64,000 nt of DNA, taken from assembly GCF_958298935.1 (NCBI RefSeq), contig NC_084941.1, forward strand, positions 16,466,001 to 16,530,000. The letters are read 5' to 3'. This DNA comes from Phragmites australis. Its lineage: Eukaryota > Streptophyta > Magnoliopsida > Poales > Poaceae. Shown here piece by piece: positions 22,016 through 33,463 of the stretch. Within the stretch, counting starts at the first letter, position 1; the number at the start of each line of letters is the position of its first letter. Position numbers and translations under genes: made by a program. The notes under the pieces were generated by a model that did no database searches, was not told where the DNA came from, and worked only from the letters and a program-made list of their open reading frames with translations.

Positions 22016-24038
22016 TGAGAAACCAAGTTGAGATGAGCATTGGTTTATCTTGTGTGATGAGTGATTGATGTTTGTGTGGCTTTTGTTGGTTAGCATATGT
22101 ATAGTTATATACTGCAATGTTGATTTTGTCTAACCAAAGTTGAAAAGAATTGGAGTTTATATCGTTATCTCGGTGTAGGAAGCTTATACTCATCAGATAG
22201 TCCGGTGTGAGGGTTTTTTACCTCACTAGATAGTTCGGTGTGTGTTAGATGTGAGTACTGGAGCTTTTCATCGTAGAGGCAGAGAAAAATTCATTAACGG
22301 AAAGGTCCGCTGTGGGTGAGAGTGAGCACCGGACTAATTCCAGAGAAGGGTGCAAATATGAAAGTCTGGTGCGGTAGCCTCATCGGATGGTGCGGTGTGT
22401 GCACGGGTGATCGCCAAAGGCTTCATCGGAAAAAGATTTCCAGATAGGTTGAAAAACTAAGTTCCAGTGATGATGTACTCACCGTATGGTTCGTGATGGG
22501 CGTGTGAACACCGGAGAGTATCACCAGAGCATTTAAGTTCTGAGGCAAATGTTGAGGCGTTCACTGGATTATCCGGTGTTGGGATTTTATGATCACCGGA
22601 CTAATTTTTCCAGAGAGGAATGCAAAACTGGGTTCCAGTATAGTTGTATTCACCGTATGGTCCGGTGTTGCACTGGTATGAACGTCGTACCATCCGGTGT
22701 TCACATTTTTCTATGTCCGATCTTTTTCAAACTTGATTTCGATTTGGACTAACATGTGATGATGTTATATGGTTCTGGAGATGCATGTATGCTAGTCTTA
22801 TGGTGTGCAGGTGATGCATACAACTTGGCGGTCGATGACAGGTGATCGGGGCTAAACGGGGTGCTTGGTACCGGATGATTAAGGATGCTGGGCGGAGTCA
22901 AGGATGAATCTAGCGGTGCATGTGGAGGTCAAACAAGGTAAGAGATGAAGGTAAATGAAGGCGGTATGTTGACAAAGTCAAGTAAAAGGGATGCCGGTGC
23001 AAGTAACAAGGCATCCCGAGGGACCGAGATCGAGAGAGACTTGCTGGCGGTCAAGATCATAAGACAGAGGACACGTGTCATCATTAGAGCGCTTGCTTCA
23101 GGTGGAAGCAAGTGACGGTTAGTCATGCTTTGAGAAGCATGCTAGGGTTTCGATGTTTGGCTTTAAAACAGTGGGAGGACTGGAGGTCCACGTGGTATCA
23201 TCATGAAGGTTATGTCAAGGCAAGCTAAGTCGTGAAGGTGTCAAGAAAATAGACCAAAATATCCCTGGTGGTAGGTAAGAGTGTACTACAAGATAGGGGT
23301 ATTTTGGAAACAGTCAAGAAAAATTAGGGGTCAAGTTTTCTAGGCTATAAATAGATTGGTATGGCTAGTTGGGAAGCCCCGCACTTGAGCCATCCATATA
23401 AGAGTCTTACGCTAGGGTTTTAGAGGAGAAGGAGAGGAGTGCTTAGCTTATGTAATAGGTGACAGTTTTGAGAGATAAATCTTTGTAATCCGTCCAAAAT
23501 AGAGTTGACCTCTTTGAGTAATGAAGTTTAAGTTTTTGTATATGCTTGAATTCTCCTCCTTCTAGTTTCCTTCTATTGATTCATGTACAAGTTTGCAAGT
23601 TCTTGACGTTTTGTTGTTGATTTTCGTTTTTCTTTTTGAGCTGAAATTTTAACACCTTGGGATGTTGTTTTTCTTGATGTTAGAGGCATAGAATTCACAT
23701 ACAAATGCATATATAATAGAGTCTTAAATTCCATTGCCTCTACACTATCATCTTAGAGAGTTTACTTGTCCGGTGTTCTTGTCTCTGTTTTGTCTATCTT
23801 TTAAATTGCGAGCTTTTGGGCACAAAGACATGAAATATTTTTTAATAGAACGTATGGTTTATATTCTATCCGTGGAGCCATATTACCTTGAAAATTTTCA
23901 TCCTACTTTGTCTCTCTGAGTATTTTGCTTCCACTCAAGATTTCAGGTGTGTTGAGTGATTAAAAATAGGAGAAGTCCAGCTATTTCATAAGAAATTATT
24001 GCTACGTATATTCACCCCCTCTAGTAGCCACTTTCGGT
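22016..24038 (+). repeat. Right LTR of the copia element
   Basis: Aligns to the left LTR along its length, including a TATAAATA box at 23346-23353 and the ATTCACCCCCTCTAGTAGCC tail. It has about 75 extra bases at 23205-23280. The last bases (ACTTTCGGT) match the left LTR only up to the GGTCCTACA block, so its 3' edge is mutated or truncated. Confidence 0.75.
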
Positions 24039-24900
24039 GGTTTATGCATTATTTGTGTGGAGGTGAAATTTCAGTTAATTTGTTCACGATGGTTTCTACT
24101 GGATGTTCGTAGTGAATTAACTCCGAAGAAATATAAATGAGAAAGTATGAAAAAGTACTTGTTACTAATATTTACGCCTTTAGTGGTTCACGCTTTCTAG
24201 CTCCTGACAGAAAGAATGACTTCTCTTGGATTTAGGAATTGACTAATGGTAGGTAAATTAAAATGTCGAGATTATCCTTTTCATATATTTGGGAAATTCT
24301 CAATCGATTTTGATGTTGAATATTATATTGAATATTTTCCTACATTTTGGGCATTTTTTTGGCATAAAACTATATATTTCCCGTGTCAAAAGGAGAGGTG
24401 GTGGGGTACTGGCAGGGTGATCGCGTTTCTCTTGTTGGAAACTAGCGCGTTGCAGGTTTCTTATGTTTGAAAGAATTTTGTTTTGCTTCTACCCTGTCTC
24501 ATATTCCTGGCGCCGCCCTCGCGCTTCAATATGCAATAAAATTACTACCGCCGGTAGCAGATTATGTTGTTGAGGACATTGACATGATCTACTATGTATG
24601 TTGCTGCGGACAATGACATGATCGTACTACTTTGTCTTTTAACTTTTGTATTAATATTTTGTTACAGCATACTAGTTCAACCTAAATACTTAAGTAGAAC
24701 TTATTGGAATACCTACGTACCAAAGCCCATGTCAAATTATCAGCAGTGAACTGATCGTAATGAACCAAAGCCTTGTCGTAGGATGACATTTTTAAAAGTA
24801 AGTAGAATCAGGGGAGGATCTTCAAGGAGGCGGGTTAAAAAATGGTTTTAATATCTGTTTTTTAATCGGCACTCTTCACTCATTATTGATAGTAGGTTAC
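24039..24900. other. AT-rich intergenic DNA
   Basis: No gene and no transposon ends that I can define. Short open frames only. Confidence 0.5.
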
Positions 24901-25198
24901 TATCAGTGCCGGTTGCCCACCCGACACAATTGCTATTTCCAGATAATAAAAAAAAATTGACGGCAATAGGAGTGGCATCCGAGCCGGCTTGTTTTTGAGC
25001 TGGCTTGGATGCTGCTCCCGCCGACGCTCCCGTCAAGCTCCACCACCGCAAACGCCACATTGTTGGGCACACTTGGAAAGGCCGCACTGCCGGGCACACC
25101 TGCAAACGCGGTGGCTCGAAGGTCACTACCACAGCACAAGCACAAGCACAAGCACAGCACAGGCACAAGCACCGCTCGGCCATCGCTGCATCTCATCC

Positions 25199-25335
25199 AT
25201 ACGAACTCACAATCAAATCCATATAAACTCAAAATCAAATCCATACAAGAACATATCAAATATATCATCCATATGAACTCACAATCAAATCCATACAAGA
25301 ACAGATCAAATCCATACAAGAACAAATCAAATCTA
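25199..25335. repeat. Short tandem repeat, ACTCACAATCAAATCCATA type
   Basis: Units of CAATCAAATCCATACAAGAA (about 16-37 bp, higher-order) are repeated five or more times, with some units shortened. Confidence 0.7.
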
Positions 25336-25607
25336 TGCCGCGGTGCGGGAACTCGATGAGCAGCGGGTCGCTTGGCAGGAACCGGGTGGCACGTCATAGA
25401 TGGGGAGCGGGCCAACGGGCAGCCGCCGCGACGCTCCGCACCGAGCCCTCCACATCAACCACCTCCTCCACGCTCACCGTCGGCGTCGTCGCCCCTGCCA
25501 AGCCCAGATTTGTCGCCTCCTGCACGCTGCATGGCATCGGCACCGCTCCCCCGGCCGCTCGTGCCACGCGAACCGGTCGACGAAGTGGTGGGTGGAGGCA
25601 GGAGACC

Positions 25608-25611
<4 letters not shown>

Positions 25612-25638
<27 letters not shown>
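25612..25638. repeat. (GA)n microsatellite
   Basis: Uninterrupted GA dinucleotides of about 13 units inside the CACTA remnant. A separate imperfect (CAAGCA)n tract lies near 25130-25175. Confidence 0.85.
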
Positions 25639-25979
25639 GATACTAAGAGAGGAGACCGAGACACGGGAGAGAGACGGATGAGAAAGAGAAGAGAGGAGAC
25701 TGTGGAGGCATGAGAGGATAAGATCGAGCACACTCGAGCCGATGGACGCGAGGTGGCGAGAGTGAAACCGATTGAATACAAAATTCGGATCCGATCGCTT
25801 TATCAGTGCCGGTTCTTAATATGAACCAGCACTAATACTAATTATCAGTGTTGGTTTTTGCCTGAATAGACGTGTGGATGTTTGATTTTGCTACCAACCG
25901 ACAGTGATACTCTATCAGTGCCAGTTTTGACTAAACCGGCACTAATGAAGTGATACTTATGACTAATTCTGTAGTAGTA

Positions 25980-27026
25980 TCAAACCCCCTACCTTATGGT
26001 GCTTTATGGAGAGGAACGAGAGATAAGAGGGAAAATAAAAAAGAGAGGAAGAGGAAGAGGGAGAGAAAGCTAGTGAATGAAGAAGATGAGTCGCCTTTAG
26101 CAATTCATCATGTGTTTGTCATTGACCAGTATATACGCCGATGGAGACACTTCTCACAACAAAACCTACCAATAAAAGCAACATTTTTAAAAAATAACCA
26201 GTATATACATCGATAGAGACACTTCTTACAACAAAAAAACTACCAAGTCAAAGTACATGCATCATCCATGCATGATGATATAGTCAATACAATTATTTTT
26301 CTATTGAGCTTTAGCATTAGCAAATCGTGCCTGCATGTGCAATATAGTTAACTAACCATTAATTTATAATAGTATACATCTAGAGGAGTGGTACTCTAAT
26401 GCATGTACTCAAAAGACTAAACCCACTAATTAACCCATATATACCCAATAACAAAATGTCGTATGCAACCTTCAGATCGATGCTGCCTGCTGCCCTAACA
26501 AACTTCATCACTGGTAAGTGGTCCAGCTCTGTCGATTCAGATCAAGCATTATTGACACGCGAATTTCTTTGGAGCAAATTTTTCTGTAACAAATCATACG
26601 AGTCATGAATAGGCAGCATTCATATACAACCTCCATCAATTTCCTTTTCCTTTTTTAAGATATGAAGACAACTGTGAAGATATTAAAAAAAGAGTGCCCC
26701 CTATGTTCTCATGCATGTCTGGTGAAGCTTAAATGAGTACCTAAAATCTGAGATCAGAGGCCAAAAAGGAGAATCCAGATTTGGGGACAGACAGAGGCCA
26801 AAATACCAACTGATTTTGGGTTGGCAATTCACGGAGTGTACTTCAGGTTCTCCCACTAACGTGGGGGAATGAGATCTCAACTCACCATCTCATGTGGGTG
26901 GTGGGCCTACCGCCTCCTTCTGAGCCACACACTCATAATCTGGGATTAATTTCGTAGATACTGCCTATAATGGTCGAGGTAATTACTAGCTTGCAAATTA
27001 AGCAAAGGATTAAATAGCTTCTCAGA
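25980..27026. other. Intergenic DNA with a 74-bp tandem duplication
   Basis: No gene seen. ACCAGTATATACGCCGATGG at about 26126 recurs as ACCAGTATATACATCGATAG at about 26199, followed by the same AGACACTTCT(C/T)ACAACAAAA, so a segment of about 74 bp is duplicated in tandem. The rest shows no recognised structure. Confidence 0.55.
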
Positions 27027-27375
27027 GTATTTTTTTCCGTTTTGACCCGTTTTGGAAACTATTTTGGAAAATGGACTGGCGGCAAAACTATTTTCAGTTT
27101 TGACCCTCCGGCTCCGCGCCAGAGGCTCTGGCGCGGATGTTAACTATGTCCGCACCAGTAGTAATGTGCGGATATTGGTGCCAGCGTGGCACGCTGCGAG
27201 GAGCGATGTTGACAGGGATCCAACGTGGTCCATACTCCGCGCCAAGAACTCCGGCACGGTCCTTTCGTATCCCGTGCCACGAGCTCTGGCGCGGACCCCC
27301 GACACATAAAGCCCCGCGCGGGCCCGTCCTCCTTCTTTATTCTCCAGTCTTCTTCCAACCAAGCCGCACATAGGA
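27027..27375 (+). repeat. Left terminal inverted repeat of the MULE
   Basis: Pairs with 33165-33454. It contains a perfect palindrome with 11-bp arms CCGCGCCAGAG/CTCTGGCGCGG at 27114-27136 and a second GTGCCACGAGCTCTGGCGCGG-like copy near 27273. ACATAAAGCCCCGCG and the following CTTTATTCTCC may hold the element promoter. Confidence 0.88.
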
Positions 27376-27819
27376 CAGCTGCCCCTCTCCCTCCCTCTTA
27401 ACCACCCCTCTCAAATCTGTATTTTTGTTGGTTTTAACCGTGGTTTGTCATCGGAATCGGATTGTAAAGGTAAACTTGTCGATCTTCCCTTAATTTCTCC
27501 TCCGATTCTACCATATTCACGTGAGTTTGAGTGGAAACCCTAGATGTAGTTTGTGGTACAAAATTGGCCATTCTAGTTGATGAATTATGGTTTGGAATGG
27601 TTAGAAATGCAATGTAGGTTGCATATGATTGAATATTTGTTCTAGAACAAAATTGATACTATTTTTAAATGCCCGTATAATATGTTGTGATGGGTTGAAG
27701 TTGTGTGCAATGATTTTTTAGAAGATGGTAACTAAGTTTATTATGTAGGATATGGTAGAGTTGAATGTAAAAATATTTGGTGCATGTTAAATTCGTAATG
27801 GATTGGTGTTTATGCAGTT

Positions 27820-28733
27820 GTATGATACGATGAACCATTTGTGGCATAAGCAAAAGTGGGCACACATTGGCAAGGAGTATCCCGATGTTAGTTGTAAGGA
27901 TGCCCCCGTTCCTCCCGCTCTTCCCGTCCTGACTTGTGACTGTGGTAAGCCTATTGTGGTCCTTCAGACCCTACATAAAGATACTGCTGGCCGCGCGTAC
28001 TACATGTGCTAGGATTATCATGTGAGTATATATTTGTTTTGGGTTAGGGTAGAAGCATATGATATTACTTTTGCTGACATTATATTTTAATAATTTACAG
28101 GAGTGGGAGATGTGCTACTTCTTTTGATGGATTGATGGGCCTGAGATGTATGACCTGAGAATTTTAAAGGTGAAACAATTTACCTAGTATTCGAAGCCAT
28201 ATGACAAGTTTATTCGTTGGGTTCCTCCCCCGCCAAATCCACCAAAACTGACCTATAAAGAGAAATCGGATTTGAGGGGAAAAATGTGTAGCGGATCCTC
28301 CGTTATGCAACTGAGGGAAGCAAAGCGTGCTTTGCGAACCTTTAGGGGGATCTCCTTACTTCCGTTGTGAAGGGATAACGAAGGTAAAAACTGGGCATGG
28401 TTGCTTGTTTATAATTTGAATGAGATATAATTAGATGTCATGTACCTTGTATCATGAATTTGAATGTAGCGCCATGGTGCTACTTGTAACTTTCAAGATT
28501 TGTTGTACGGTCCCGATGGTGAATGTATGGAGGAGGAAGAGAATAAAGGGAAAGGCAAAAGGGTGATAGAACCATGTCCTCCAAGGAGAGCTATGGAGGG
28601 TCAAGAGGCAATGACTAAGGCGGTGCAAATGGAGACAATGAAGGCACTTATTGCTAATTTACTTGTGCTTATCCCGGACGATGATGTTGATGACACTGAT
28701 GATGAATTGATCTATAATGGGGCGGACAATTAG
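27820..28733 (+). pseudogene. GRF-type zinc-finger ORF carried by the MULE, broken
   Basis: After an acceptor-like TTTATGCAG the frame reads TMNHLWHKQKWAHIGKEYPD.. then CDCGKPIVVLQTLHKDTAGR and AYYMC, the pattern of a GRF zinc finger (CxCG..GRxYYxC). A donor CAT|GTGAGT (28021) and an acceptor TTTACAG| (28101) join it to EWEMCYFF.WIDGPEMYD, the second half of the finger (C..FFxW). In-frame stops replace residues after MC and FF, so it is degenerate. A later open part (28500-28733) ends in an acidic tail. GRF fingers bind single-stranded nucleic acid in proteins such as APE2, NEIL3 and TOP3A, and occur in some plant transposon ORFs. Whether it served transposition here is unknown. It lies opposite to, and diverges in orientation from, the transposase gene. 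Confidence 0.6.
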
Positions 28734-29079
28734 TATTATGGGTTAGTTGGCTGGGTATGCGGTTGTGTTGGGCCTATCTATTATTTGTTCGGTGTAATGT
28801 TGTGAACTATTTTGTGAGCTTAATGTGTAATCGTCGATGATTGTACTATGTGAACCATATCATCGACGATTTGTGAGCTTAATATGTTATCCCCTATTTG
28901 TATGTCGAGTTTGATTGGTTGATTTGGCTAATTTGGTAGATTCCTGGAACAGTTCCTATGCACTCCCTGCTATGCATCGGCCACTACTTCTGCTCCCTTG
29001 AGTAATCACCAGCCTATGAACTCCTTGTATCCTGTGGTTGTGGGGTTGGCGCCTGCTGACCTGGTTCAGTTGGTTCCTC

Positions 29080-29620
29080 CACGCCAATCGCCTTGGCGCG
29101 GAACAACAAGATCTCTGTGCCAAAAACTTTGGCATAGAACAATGGAATCTCCGCGCCAAGAACTTTGGCGCAGAGAGGTCCCCCGCCCTGTCACCCACCA
29201 AACTCTTTGTAACGTTGGCGCTGGACTGGTCATTGCCCGCGCCAAATACCTTGTCGCAGATAGGTCACCCACACCAAACTCTCTGTATCGTTGGCACTGG
29301 ACTACTCATAGCCCGCGCCAAATACTTTGGCGCGGATAGGTCGCCCGCCCAGCCCCCACCAAACTCTCTCTATCGTTGGCGCTGGACTGCTCATAGCCTG
29401 CGCCAATACCTTTGGCGCTGGACTGCTCATGCACACGCCTGGGTACAGTAGCACTTCTGCGCCAAATTCTTTGGCGCGGAGTATTTACAGTCTAGCGCAA
29501 TGATATAGAGAGATTGGTGGGGGGTAGCCTGGTTGATATGTCTACTCCAGAGTATTTGGCGCAGAGCATCCGCAGGGCCACACCAATTTCTTTGGCGTGG
29601 AATTCCTGTATTCCAGGCAA
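29080..29620. repeat. Array of short GCGCCAAA..TTTGGCGC palindromes in an ~80-bp tandem repeat
   Basis: Short inverted repeats occur at 29082-29098, 29118-29134, 29153-29171, 29238-29258, 29313-29335 (arms CCGCGCCAAAT-/-TTTGGCGCGG), 29400-29418 and 29459-29477, with half-sites to about 29600. The spacer blocks TTGGCGCTGGACTGCTCAT recur at 29215, 29291 and 29376. The same GCGCCA/TGGCGC core forms the palindromes in both terminal repeats of the element. Confidence 0.8.
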
Positions 29621-29983
29621 ATTCTTACCAGTTTGCATTCGTGGCAAAGGCACATTCCGGGCACTTGTCACACAGAATCCTAGCAGCAGCAGTAAAGTCA
29701 CAGACATAGTTTCTCAAGACAATACATTGCATAGTTACACAACTCATTGTTTTAACAGATTTCATACTAACTTCATACAGATTCAAGTCCATAGTTCATA
29801 AGAAAGAAACATAATTGCAGGACATTTTACAAATTCTAACTCTTACGGTAGATGAGAAACACAAAGATTGTCTAGACGTCCTGTTGCGGCGTGGCCTATG
29901 CCTACTACCCCCTCTTCCCCTCTTAGACTTCTCACGTTTAGGGCATGTTGGTTTTTATGCCCTTTCTTATAGCAATGTGAGCA

Positions 29984-32279
29984 TTACTCGTGGGTGCCAT
30001 GGTACAAAAAGTAATCCATGTTGTTTTGTCTCCGTGATGACCCCATCCTATCCATGTCGTTCCATAGCCGCTTAGTTTTCCGTCTTCCCTTAGTGCTGAC
30101 CAAGAGAGTATCATCGGCCACGCATGTGCAACCTTCGTATTGGGGCCACTGTGTAGGATCAAGGTACGGTTCAAAGCGAGGTGACCGTGTTTCAATGGCA
30201 GCATCTAAGGAGAACTCGAATGGCACACGTAAAGGCGACTGATAGTCCAACTTATGGATACGACAAAGTGTTATCAAATAGGAACATGGAAGGTGATATA
30301 TTTGGGGTCGTTGGCAACTACGCTGATTTGTAGAGAGAACGGCCACGAATGCCCGACCGCCATATTGCTCACCACCCACACTTGTGCCACCACGCTCATT
30401 TACCTCATACTTCTGTGACTTCTTCTCAAAGCACACCGCATATTGATGCACCACTTTAGTCTTTTGTTGGGTTAACTTCTTCAGAACCACTTTTCCCCAC
30501 TTTTGCTTGTCCATATTTTTCAACTTCTCAGCTTTGCTTAGCCTATCAACAAAGTACTCATTCAGCTTCTCAAAGGTGTAGGCCACGATTGCTGTAATGG
30601 GCAAAGACCTAATTCTCTTAAGCACTTTGTTGAAAACCTCAGCCATGTTGCTAGTTATCATACCATATCGGCGTCCTTCCCTATCAAATGCCCTAGCCCA
30701 CTTATACTTCTTAGCCATATGATCTTCCGACCACTTACGAGGACCTTCATCAAGCAACACAATGAACTTCTTCAACTCCTCAAAGAACAACTTCTTCTCC
30801 TCAAGCATGCAAATACGTCTGAGATCCTCCGTCTGACCCTTTGTAGTGCCATGCCGATGGAAGTTGGCTGCAAAGTGCCACATGCACCACCTATGGTGCA
30901 CATTGCAATGACCAAGTATGTCCATCTCTACAGCATTCAGAATACCTTTGCGCCTGTCGGATATGATACAAAGTTCACAATGTGGCCCGATTACATTAAT
31001 CCTAACTAAGTACAGGAACCATGCCCAATTCCTATTGTCCTGCTTTTCCACTAGAGCAAAAGCAAGAGGAAGCAAATGATCCTCCCCATCTACACCTATT
31101 GCGGTCATCAAAGTTACCTTGTATTTCCCCATCAAGAATGTGGCATCAACCAAGAGGACCGACCTACAATAACAGTGCATCCACACACTACCCGAAGCAC
31201 CAGAATGCATGATCGAAAACAGGCTTTTGAACATTATCAACCATTATGAACTTCTCCTGATGCGGCTCTATGTGGTACACCGTGCTCAGGTTCCACTCCT
31301 TAATTGCTTTGAACAAGATAGGAAGATGTGCATATGCTTCACTCCAATCACCATAAATCATCGTCCTTGCCATCTCCCTAGCCTTCCAAGCCTTCCCATA
31401 GCTGATCTTGTAGTCAAATTTCTCCTCCACGATCTTAATCAAAGCTCTAGGAGTAATGTTAGGCTCTGCTTTCACAGTGCTACATAGCCGATATGCAATG
31501 AATCTGGCATTCAACTGCAAATGCTTGTCCGAACATTCGTCATCAGCACATGTGTGGGGCTCCACAACACTAGTGACTCTCCATGTGTTGCGGTTTGTCT
31601 TGCGGGCCCAGACCATCCACACACATCCAATTCTCTCATATTGCACAGTGTACCGCACATTACAATTAGAGTGAGCTACTTTATATGGTCGGTTGTGCTT
31701 CACTGACTCTTGGAGCCACATCTTCAAGAATAGCATTGTGGGGAATTCATTACCTTTCTACACAACTGGTCTTCGAGAAATGGCAGGTACCAAGGCCGTA
31801 GTACGACCTCCATCTACTACAACGCCTTCGATTCCACTAAGGTCCCTAAATTCAAAGACACGAGGATGGTGGCCAATGACCGACTCGAAAGCATGGCAAT
31901 CCTCCTCCCTCATGTCACCAACGGGACCATCATCATCGGAGTCCTCCTCGTATTCAGTCTCATAAGGGACATCGTTCGCTGTCATGTCGCCAAATACACG
32001 AGGGTCCAATTCATCGGATACCCTTGCTAGATCAAAGTCATGCCGTACCAACTCCCTCTTGGCTGCACGACATGCTTCCTCTAAATCAGCTTGTTCCCTA
32101 CCACCAACTGTTGATGCATTGATCGTACCAACCTCTTGTGCCAAACGCACTAAATCACTCTTCAATACCTCCTCTTCACAAGCATCTTCAATTGCAGGTT
32201 GGGAACCACCATCCCAGGGCAAAGGCTGGCTTGCACCTACTTCAACCTTAGTATCTAATCGTTCGTTAGCCCAACACAT
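29984..32279 (-). pseudogene. MULE transposase (MuDR-like), broken by one stop and one frameshift
   Basis: Reading 32279 to 31758, an in-frame TAG (31758-31760) and then 31736 to 31188 are one frame. A 1-nt shift near 31200 moves it to 31240-29984. Order: acidic N-terminal part (EEDSDDDGP), MuDR DNA-binding-like region (KMWLQESVKHNRPYKVAHSN, CNVRYTVQYERIGCVW), then the DDE transposase core (LLVDATFLMGKY with the first Asp; CIISDRRKGI with the second; HHRWCMWHFAANF), and a damaged SWIM zinc finger (CQRPQIYHLPCSYLITLC; His of the motif replaced by Tyr). It would cut and rejoin DNA in the nucleus. With one stop and one shift it is a recent pseudogene or an active copy spoiled by few mutations. 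Confidence 0.85.
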
Positions 32280-32323
32280 TGCGTCTGAACCACCTTCCTT
32301 GCCACAACCACCTCAAGAGTTTT

Positions 32324-32599
32324 TCACTGAGATTCCTTCACCGTGTCCATATATGCTTCCCACTCTATGTCACCCTCCAACTCAAGCATTAATTTGTGAC
32401 TATGGCCATGACCCATGTCATACCTTCCTTGCAATTCAATAACTATATCCGGTTCATTCCACCCCACCGCCTCCTTCACTCGTTCTACCAACTCAATAAA
32501 CTTGGGATGATTCTTGAAAACTACAACCTTCAATCTCATACTACTGCTAAACTTAGCACTTCCATCATCATTTTGCAAAATTTCACCATCATAGTGCAC
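32324..32599 (-). pseudogene. N-terminal exon or frame-shifted start of the MULE transposase
   Basis: A 91-residue open frame beginning MHYDGEILQNDDGSAKFSSS and containing VVVFKNHPKFIELVERVKEA, a typical N-terminal pattern of plant MULE proteins. It is in a different frame from the downstream transposase, so either an intron or a frameshift lies between 32324 and 32279. A leader with GGTAATCTC donor-like sequence lies near 33075 in the right terminal region. Confidence 0.55.
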
Positions 32600-33164
32600 G
32601 TGGACTATTCATTCCATCTATAGCAGGACATCGAAACACAGCATATAAGTTATTTGGCAAAAATAAAACACAACATTTATGATGTGTTGAACAACATGTA
32701 CACACTACATAGGATCAAATGAAGACACAATATCATAAATTATCAATGCATAACAATAAACCCTCACTTTTCAAATGAACTAACACAATCACAAAACTAA
32801 TCTACATTTATCATGCACATACATATAAATTTCATCCCAAATTGAATAAAATTGCCATGATATACAACCCTAAATTACCAAAAAGCAGAAATTTAAACAA
32901 AATTGAACCAAATTACATATACAACCTATATGCTACCTACATTGCCCCATATATGAATCCAAAAACAAATGAAGCCCAAAAGCAAGCGTTTTTCATGGAT
33001 TTCTACCTCTAGGGTTCACACCAAAATCGCCCTAAATCACCACAAATCGAGACAAACAACAGGGGATTATATGAGATTACCTTGAAGACCTAATCTCCAA
33101 GCAAATCCACAGTCAAATCACCCAAAAATCTTGGATTTTAGGAGGGGGTGGTGGAGGAGCTTTC

Positions 33165-33454
33165 GGGTGCCGGTCCTGTGCATGGCTCGGTTGGAAGAAG
33201 ACTGGAGAATAGAGAAGGAGGATGGGCCTGCACGGGGCTTTATTTGTCGGGGGGTCCGCACCAGAGCTCGTGGCGCGGAGCGTGGGCCACATTAGATCCC
33301 CGTTAGCATCACTCCTCGTAGCGTGCCACACGGGCACTAATATCCGCGCTAGAGCCTCTGGCGCGGAGCCGGGGGTCAAAATGAAAATAGTTTTGTCGCC
33401 AATCTATTTTCCAAAATAGTTTCAAGAAAGATCAAAACGGGAAAAAAAACCGTC
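33165..33454 (-). repeat. Right terminal inverted repeat of the MULE
   Basis: Reverse complement of the left repeat, with a one-mismatch copy of its palindrome (CCGCGCTAGAG/CTCTGGCGCGG, about 33343-33367) and the GAGCTCGTGGCGCGG copy near 33261. It is probably the promoter side of the transposase gene. Confidence 0.88.
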
Positions 33455-33463
33455 CTTCTCAGA

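Larger units (their letters stand above)
15444..24038 (+). mobile_element. Sirevirus-like Ty1-copia retrotransposon, internally deleted
   Basis: Two direct LTRs (15444-17384 and 22016-about 24038) start TGAGAAA and flank gag, protease and integrase remnants in copia order. The chain stops early in the reverse-transcriptase region near 21700, so RT and RNase H are missing. Several polypurine-like motifs before the right LTR are a feature reported for Sireviruses. An 108-nt stretch aligned by eye between the LTRs (from 15472 and 22044) shows 12 mismatches, all but one transitions, so the insertion is old and probably methylated. I found no convincing target duplication; the right LTR end looks degraded. 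Confidence 0.85.
24901..25979. mobile_element. CACTA-type element remnant
   Basis: Words of the type TATCAGTGCCGGTT and AACCGGCACTAAT occur in inverted orientation at both sides (24901; 25801, 25846, 25912-25950), a pattern of CACTA subterminal repeats. The right end reads TTCTGTAGTAGT (about 25968-25979), close to the reverse of CACTACTACAGAA, the terminus found on other CACTA elements in this window. The left terminus was not found. The middle (25340-25740) is GC-rich and codes for nothing recognisable. Confidence 0.6.
27027..33454 (-). mobile_element. Mutator-like element (MULE), 6428 bp, with 9-bp target duplication CTTCTCAGA
   Basis: CTTCTCAGA at 27018-27026 and again at 33455-33463 is a perfect 9-bp duplication. 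Terminal inverted repeats of about 300 bp (27027-about 27375 and about 33165-33454) begin G..TTTTTTTCC-GTTTTGA and share GAAACTATTTTGGAAAAT, GGCTCCGCGCC and TTCTCCAGTCTTCTTCCAAC blocks. Inside are a transposase gene on the minus strand reading away from the right repeat, a small zinc-finger ORF on the plus strand reading away from the left repeat, and a palindrome array. Both coding regions are broken, so this copy is probably non-autonomous, but the clean duplication shows a defined insertion. Confidence 0.92.
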
